A DNA stretch of 64,000 bases, taken from Alphaproteobacteria bacterium (GTDB taxonomy: Bacteria; Pseudomonadota; Alphaproteobacteria; Rhizobiales; Xanthobacteraceae). The DNA lies in assembly GCA_005884685.1 (NCBI GenBank), contig VBAH01000013.1, positions 44,407-108,406 on the forward strand, in the 5' to 3' direction. The notes under the pieces are model-generated. The model had not been told where the DNA came from. It searched no databases and saw only the letters and a program-made list of their open reading frames with translations. Shown one piece after another: positions 59,872-64,000 of this stretch. The translations under genes and the position numbers were made by a program. How positions within the stretch are numbered: the stretch's first letter is position 1; each line of letters starts with the position of its first letter.

Positions 59872-62139
59872 CTAGAGCTGCAGTCCCTCGGCGGCGGCGA
59901 ACGCCTCGAGCTTGTCGCGCACCTTTTCCTTGCGATGGGCACCCTCGAGCAGCGGACGCATCAGTGCGGTCGCCTTGGCGGCATCGAGATCGAGCACCAT
60001 CGATTTGACAGGCCCGACCGAGGAAGCGGACAGCGACAGCGAGCGATAGCCGAGCGCGATCAGCGCGAGCGCCCCGATCGGCTGCGATGCGAGCTCGCCG
60101 CATAATGTCACCGGCTTTCCCGCGGCCTGCGCCTTGTCGACGATGTCCTTGAGCGCGCGCAGGAAGGGCGGCGAGATCGCGTCGAAGCGGTTGGCGAGCT
60201 GCACGTTGCTGCGATCGGCGGCGAACATGAACTGGGCCAGATCGTTCGAGCCGATCGACAGGAAGTCGACCCGCGCGAGCAGTTCGTCGAGCTGATAGAG
60301 CAGCGCCGGCACCTCCACCATCACGCCGACATGCACGCGTTCCGGCAGCCTGTGGCCGTGGCGGCGCAGATGGGTGAGCTCGCGTTCGACGAAGCCCTTG
60401 GCCTGGTCGAACTCGTCCACCGTGGTGACCATCGGAAACATGATGCGCAACTCGCGCTCCGCCGCAGCGTCGAGCAGCGCGCGGATCTGGCTGCGCAGCA
60501 AGCCCGGACGATCGAGGCCGAGGCGGATCGCGCGGTAGCCGAGCGCCGGGTTCTCCTCCTCCTCGAAGCGCATATAGGGCAGCACCTTGTCGCCGCCGAT
60601 GTCGAGCGTGCGGAACGTGACCGGGCGATCCTCCGCGGCATCGAGCACCTGACGATAGAGCGCGAGCTGCTCGTTCATGCGCGGCAGGGTGGGCGTCACC
60701 ATGAACTGCAATTCGGTGCGGAACAGCCCGATGCCGTCGGCGCCCGTCTCGGCGATGTGCGGCAGGTCGACCAGCAGGCCGGCATTGAGCAGCAGCGACA
60801 CCTTCTCGCGGTCCTTGGTGATGCAAGGCTTGTCGCGCAACGCTGCGTATTGTGCCTGCCGGCGCGCCCGCAGCCGCACGCGCTCGGCGTAGTTCTTTTC
60901 CACGTCCGGCGTCGGGCGCACGTACACATGGCCCATCGCGCCATCGACGATGATCGGGTCGCCCGGATCGACGATGCCGGTCGCGTTCGCGATCTGGCCG
61001 ACGGCCGCAATGCCGAGCGCGCGCGCCACGATCGAGACGTGCGAGGTCGGCCCGCCTTCCTCCAGCACGAGCGCGCGCAGTTTCTTGCGGTCGTAGTCGA
61101 GCAACGCCGCCGGGCCCATCGCGCGCGCCACCAGAATGGTGTTGTCCGGCAGCTGCTCGCGCGAGGGCGCATGATCGCGTCCGACCAGCTGGCGCATCAG
61201 GCGATTGGCGAGATCGTCGAGATCGTGCAGGCGCTCGCGCAGGTATGGATCGGTCTGTCGCATCATGCGCGCGCGATTGTCGGACTGCACGCGCTCGACG
61301 GCGGCTTCAGCGGTGAGTCCGGTCATCACCGCCTCGTGCATCTTGTGCATCCAGCCGCGATCATGTGCGAACATGCGGTAGGCTTCGAGCACCTCGCGGT
61401 GCTCGCCGCCGTCTGCGACATCGCGCCGCTCCAGCATCACGTCGAGGTCGGCGCGCAGCGTGTTGAGCGCAACGTCAAGCCGCTGCAATTCCTTCTGCGG
61501 GTCGTCGGCAATCAGTCTGGTGACGATGACGCGCGGCTCGTGCAGCACCGCGTGGCCGAGACCGATGCCGTCGGAAATGGACAGGCCCTCGAGCTGCAGC
61601 GGCCGGTGCGCGGCCGGCTCCAGGCCGGGCTTTGCGAGCGCCGACAGCTCACCCGACGCGATGGTCTCGGCGAGCACCATCGCGGTGGTCTGCAGCGCTT
61701 CCTCTTCCTCCTCCGAATACGTGCGGTGCGCCCGGTTCTGCACCACCAGCACGCCGAGCGTGTTGCCGGCGCGCAGGATCGGGACGCCGAGGAACGAGTG
61801 GTAGATTTCTTCGCCGGTTTCCGGCCGGAACGAGAAGGCCGGATGGTGCTGGGCGTCGGAGAGGTTGAGCGATTTCGCCTCGCTCGCCACCAGGCCGACG
61901 AGGCCTTCGTCCTGGCCGAGCACGGTGACGTGCACCGCTTCCGCCTTCAGGCCTTCCGAGGCGTACAGCTCGAGCGTGCCGTCGACGCGCAACACGTAGA
62001 CGGAGCAGACCTCCGCCACCATGTTGGCGGCGATCAGCACCACGATCTTGTTCAGGCGTTCCTGCGCGCTGACCGGCTCCGCCATGACCTCGCGGAGCCG
62101 GCGCAACAGCACGCGCGGACCGCCGAGCGCGCCACGCAT
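59872..62139 (-). CDS. ptsP: Phosphoenolpyruvate-protein phosphotransferase PtsP (EI-Ntr)
   Basis: First enzyme of the nitrogen-related phosphotransferase system, 755 residues, passing phosphate from PEP to NPr. An N-terminal GAF domain (about 20-160, ending with LGVLVVQNRAHRTY) precedes the enzyme I core. The phosphorylated His is in LVLEEGGPTSHVSIVARALG. The PEP-binding region holds GADGIGLFRTELQFMV, FRTLDIGGDKVLPYM, FLSIGSNDLAQFMFAADRSN and TLCGELASQP. The ATG at 62139 gives the family length. It likely affects nitrogen, potassium and polymer metabolism. Confidence 0.96.
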   Translation of the reverse strand: MRGALGGPRVLLRRLREVMAEPVSAQERLNKIVVLIAANMVAEVCSVYVLRVDGTLELYASEGLKAEAVHVTVLGQDEGLVGLVASEAKSLNLSDAQHHPAFSFRPETGEEIYHSFLGVPILRAGNTLGVLVVQNRAHRTYSEEEEEALQTTAMVLAETIASGELSALAKPGLEPAAHRPLQLEGLSISDGIGLGHAVLHEPRVIVTRLIADDPQKELQRLDVALNTLRADLDVMLERRDVADGGEHREVLEAYRMFAHDRGWMHKMHEAVMTGLTAEAAVERVQSDNRARMMRQTDPYLRERLHDLDDLANRLMRQLVGRDHAPSREQLPDNTILVARAMGPAALLDYDRKKLRALVLEEGGPTSHVSIVARALGIAAVGQIANATGIVDPGDPIIVDGAMGHVYVRPTPDVEKNYAERVRLRARRQAQYAALRDKPCITKDREKVSLLLNAGLLVDLPHIAETGADGIGLFRTELQFMVTPTLPRMNEQLALYRQVLDAAEDRPVTFRTLDIGGDKVLPYMRFEEEENPALGYRAIRLGLDRPGLLRSQIRALLDAAAERELRIMFPMVTTVDEFDQAKGFVERELTHLRRHGHRLPERVHVGVMVEVPALLYQLDELLARVDFLSIGSNDLAQFMFAADRSNVQLANRFDAISPPFLRALKDIVDKAQAAGKPVTLCGELASQPIGALALIALGYRSLSLSASSVGPVKSMVLDLDAAKATALMRPLLEGAHRKEKVRDKLEAFAAAEGLQL

Positions 62140-62265
62140 CGCATCAGTCCTTTGCGGGGCCCGGCAGGACGCCCCCGGATTTTCGAGAATCCCGCAAGGC
62201 CGCGCCTCAGGGACTATCCAATGGCTATAGCGAATGCCGTATGTCCGGGGCAAGACAAAGCGGCG

Positions 62266-63279
62266 TCACCACGCGTAGCTCGCTGCGATGCGGCCGCAGG
62301 CCGCGCGGAATGCATCGGAATCGATGATTCGCCGATAAATGTCGCGAATGGTTTCGCCGCCTCGGGGCGCGATGTGCTGCGGTGCGGGAGAGCCAAACAG
62401 GCGCGCCGAGACGATGGCGACGTCGGTAGCACTTGCGGGCCGGTCGAGGTCGGCGATGCCGGCGGTGAGCATCTCCAAGAGCGCCGTGCGGTCCTGCAGC
62501 GGCAGCTTTGCCATATCGGCGCCCGCAAGCAGCCGCGCCATGCGATGATCCGGGTGGATCGGGTCGTCGGCAGCCGGTTTGTAATTTCCGATCTGCGCCC
62601 CATCCGCGTACCACTTCGGCCCCGCGGTGAGCTTTTCGACGCACGCGCGCGCCTCCGCCGCCACGTAATAGCGATTGAGCTCGTCGTCCCAGACATGGTC
62701 GTAGCCGTGGCGCGAGAGCAGCGGCTCCCATTCGTCCCAGGCGGGCGCGAGCGTGAACGGCTTGATCGCCTCGACCACGATCACCTTCGGCCGATGGCGG
62801 GAAAAATCGGCGCCGCGCAGCACATCGGCTTCGGCGCCCTCGACATCGACCTTGAGGAATTCGAATGCGGCGGGCGCGTGCTGCTCGCATAGCGCGGCGA
62901 GCGTCGTGACGGGAAGAGTCAGCGCCTCGGCGCTGCGGCCCGTCTCCTTCTCGGCGGTCTGCGCATGCTCCGCGATGGTGGTCGAGAGCCCGTGGAATTC
63001 CCGCTGCAGATAGAGCGTCGCCGTGCCGGCACCGGCGCCGCACAGTCCTTCGAACATTTCATCGCGCGGCCGCACCGCACGGCCGAGCGCGGCCAGCGCC
63101 GGGTTCGGCTCCACCGTGATGCCACGCCAGCCGGCCAGATAGAACGCGAATGACACGTTGTCGTAGACCGGATGCCCGGCGCCGATATCGACGTAGAAGC
63201 CGTTCGGGATGTCGCCGAGGCAGCGCCAGAGGTGGAAGTCCTCGAAGCGCTGCGCGTAGGAGAGGGGCGGGAGGGGCAT
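62266..63279 (-). CDS. FkbM family methyltransferase
   Basis: SAM-dependent methyltransferase of 337 residues. YVDIGAGHPVYDNVSFAFYL and GITVEPNPALAAL carry the SAM site, and FEFLKVDVEGAEADVLRGAD is the FkbM motif. The C-terminal 120 residues form an additional region with no clear family. FkbM proteins O-methylate sugars or antibiotics. It lies between lysC and ptsP, and the substrate is unknown. Confidence 0.92.
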   Translation of the reverse strand: MPLPPLSYAQRFEDFHLWRCLGDIPNGFYVDIGAGHPVYDNVSFAFYLAGWRGITVEPNPALAALGRAVRPRDEMFEGLCGAGAGTATLYLQREFHGLSTTIAEHAQTAEKETGRSAEALTLPVTTLAALCEQHAPAAFEFLKVDVEGAEADVLRGADFSRHRPKVIVVEAIKPFTLAPAWDEWEPLLSRHGYDHVWDDELNRYYVAAEARACVEKLTAGPKWYADGAQIGNYKPAADDPIHPDHRMARLLAGADMAKLPLQDRTALLEMLTAGIADLDRPASATDVAIVSARLFGSPAPQHIAPRGGETIRDIYRRIIDSDAFRAACGRIAASYAW

Positions 63280-63293
63280 TCAACCTCTCAACT

Positions 63294-63448
63294 GGTCATT
63301 CCGGGGCCGGCGCCGAAAGCGCGTTCACGCGCGTCTGCGACGCGCTATGGCGCCGGAGCCCGGAATCCATAACCACAAGCGGTGCAAGAGAAGCGAGGGT
63401 CGTGGTTATGGATCCCGGCCCTCGCGCTGCGCGCTCGGCCGGGATGAC
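63294..63448. repeat. Palindromic repeat, family A, with nested element
   Basis: Family A outer arm GGTCATTCCGGGGCCGGCGC contains the nested element at 63316-63349 (AAAGCGCGTTCACGCGCGTC ... GCTATGG). The right arm ends like family E (CTCGGCCGGGATGACC). It is located after lysC. Confidence 0.88.
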
Positions 63449-63453
63449 CAGCC

Positions 63454-64000
63454 TCACTTATCCAGCCCATACAAACTGTGCAGCGTGCGCACCGCCAGCT
63501 CCGTGTAGGCCGCGTCGATCAGCAGCGAGAACTTGATCTCGGAAGTCGTGATCGCGCGGATGTTGATCTGCCGCTCGGCGAGCGCCTTGAACGCCTGCGC
63601 GGCGACGCCGGCATGCGACCGCATGCCGATCCCGATCACCGAGACCTTCGCGACATCCGTCGAGCCGTCGATGTGGTCGTAGCCGATCGCGCTCTTCGAC
63701 TTCACCAGCACGCTGTTGGCGCGGTCGTAGTCTGCCGCCGGCACCGTGAAGGTGAGGTCGGTGGTCGCGCCGTCGGCCGAGACGTTCTGCACGATCATGT
63801 CTACATTGATGTTGGCTTCGGCGAGCGGTCCGAAGATCGCCGCCGCGACACCCGGCTTGTCGGGCACGTGGCGGATGGAAATCTGCGCCTCGTCCTTGGA
63901 GAACGCGATGCCGGTGACGACCTGCTGTTCCATGATCTCACTCTCGTCGCAAATCATTGTGCCGGGCGGATGGTTCGACATCGGGTCGATGTCCTCCGGC
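63454..64000 (-). CDS. lysC: Aspartate kinase LysC, C-terminal part (5' end outside the window)
   Basis: The visible 182 codons encode the regulatory end of aspartate kinase, the first enzyme of lysine, threonine and methionine synthesis. Two ACT domains are seen, beginning QVVTGIAFSKDEAQISIRHV and KVSVIGIGMRSHAGVAAQAF and ending INIRAITTSEIKFSLLID. The frame continues without interruption to the window edge (PEDIDPM precedes the first internal Met), so the gene is truncated by the window and not by mutation. Confidence 0.95.
   Translation of the reverse strand, partial: PEDIDPMSNHPPGTMICDESEIMEQQVVTGIAFSKDEAQISIRHVPDKPGVAAAIFGPLAEANINVDMIVQNVSADGATTDLTFTVPAADYDRANSVLVKSKSAIGYDHIDGSTDVAKVSVIGIGMRSHAGVAAQAFKALAERQINIRAITTSEIKFSLLIDAAYTELAVRTLHSLYGLDK

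Noticed and set aside
3965..63448. CRISPR array or integron attC array
   Set aside because: The repeats are widely and irregularly spaced, palindromic, of several families and separated by genes; no cas or integrase genes are present.
1..64000. tRNA, rRNA, riboswitch or prophage genes
   Set aside because: No cloverleaf with a T-loop motif, no rRNA-like stretch, and no integrase, terminase or capsid-like protein was found by reading; a tRNAscan or Rfam search would settle this.

Overview
The window is GC-rich chromosomal DNA from an alphaproteobacterium of the order Hyphomicrobiales, most likely the Bradyrhizobium / Rhodopseudomonas / Xanthobacteraceae (Pseudolabrys-like) group. This is judged from protein resemblance and gene order: lysC - FkbM methyltransferase - ptsP - prfA - prmC - DUF4167, phaR divergent from phaA-phaB, mtgA next to rpmF, and the dense palindromic intergenic repeats typical of these genomes. 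No rRNA, tRNA, CRISPR array, integrase or transposase was recognised.

Positions 236-24500 form a catabolic region. It holds two flavin monooxygenases, cupin and amidohydrolase enzymes, a branched-chain (Liv-type) ABC importer with its own binding protein (5327-10016), a CocE-type hydrolase, two 3-hydroxyisobutyrate-dehydrogenase-like reductases, a GlcG/DUF336 protein, a DapA-like lyase, a carboxymuconolactone-decarboxylase-like protein, a maleylacetoacetate-isomerase-type GST, a Gfo/Idh/MocA dehydrogenase and a luciferase-like flavoenzyme. A run of SDR, HisD-like, cyclase and beta-keto-acid-cleavage (BKACE) genes ends it. The pattern is uptake and breakdown of aromatic or branched organic acids; the substrate cannot be read from sequence.

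Positions 23947-33065 carry a macro-domain protein, a patatin-like lipase overlapping 3-hydroxybutyrate dehydrogenase, a Fur/Zur regulator, a DMT exporter, ispG, a small stress pair (PepSY plus YflT-like) behind a possible general-stress (EcfG-type) promoter, a decayed ispG fragment, a TctC/Bug binding protein and a PIN-toxin module with an unusual antitoxin.

Positions 33266-44505 are mixed: a Tat-signal protein with an Arg/Trp/Tyr tail, a TauD dioxygenase, an unrecognised 326-residue protein, a VOC protein overlapping a second Bug protein, msrB, an aldolase, a gene remnant, DUF1345, mtgA, rpmF, a gamma-glutamyltransferase homologue and a ParDE-like module with a clear operator.

Positions 44692-64000 are mostly core: a GGDEF/EAL phosphodiesterase candidate, the polyhydroxybutyrate genes phaR and phaA-phaB followed by an acyl-CoA-dehydrogenase-like gene and a DMT transporter, a DUF985 cupin, a phosphoglycerate-mutase-like phosphatase, an HD-GYP protein, gloB, a methyltransferase, DUF4167, prmC-prfA, a frameshifted DUF29 gene, ptsP, an FkbM methyltransferase and the 3' part of lysC.

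The most distinctive feature of the window is its repeats. About 26 long imperfect palindromes of several families occupy the intergenic spaces. One lies in frame inside the CocE-type hydrolase gene, two supply the C-termini of proteins, and five contain the same nested element of about 33 bp at the tip of an arm.
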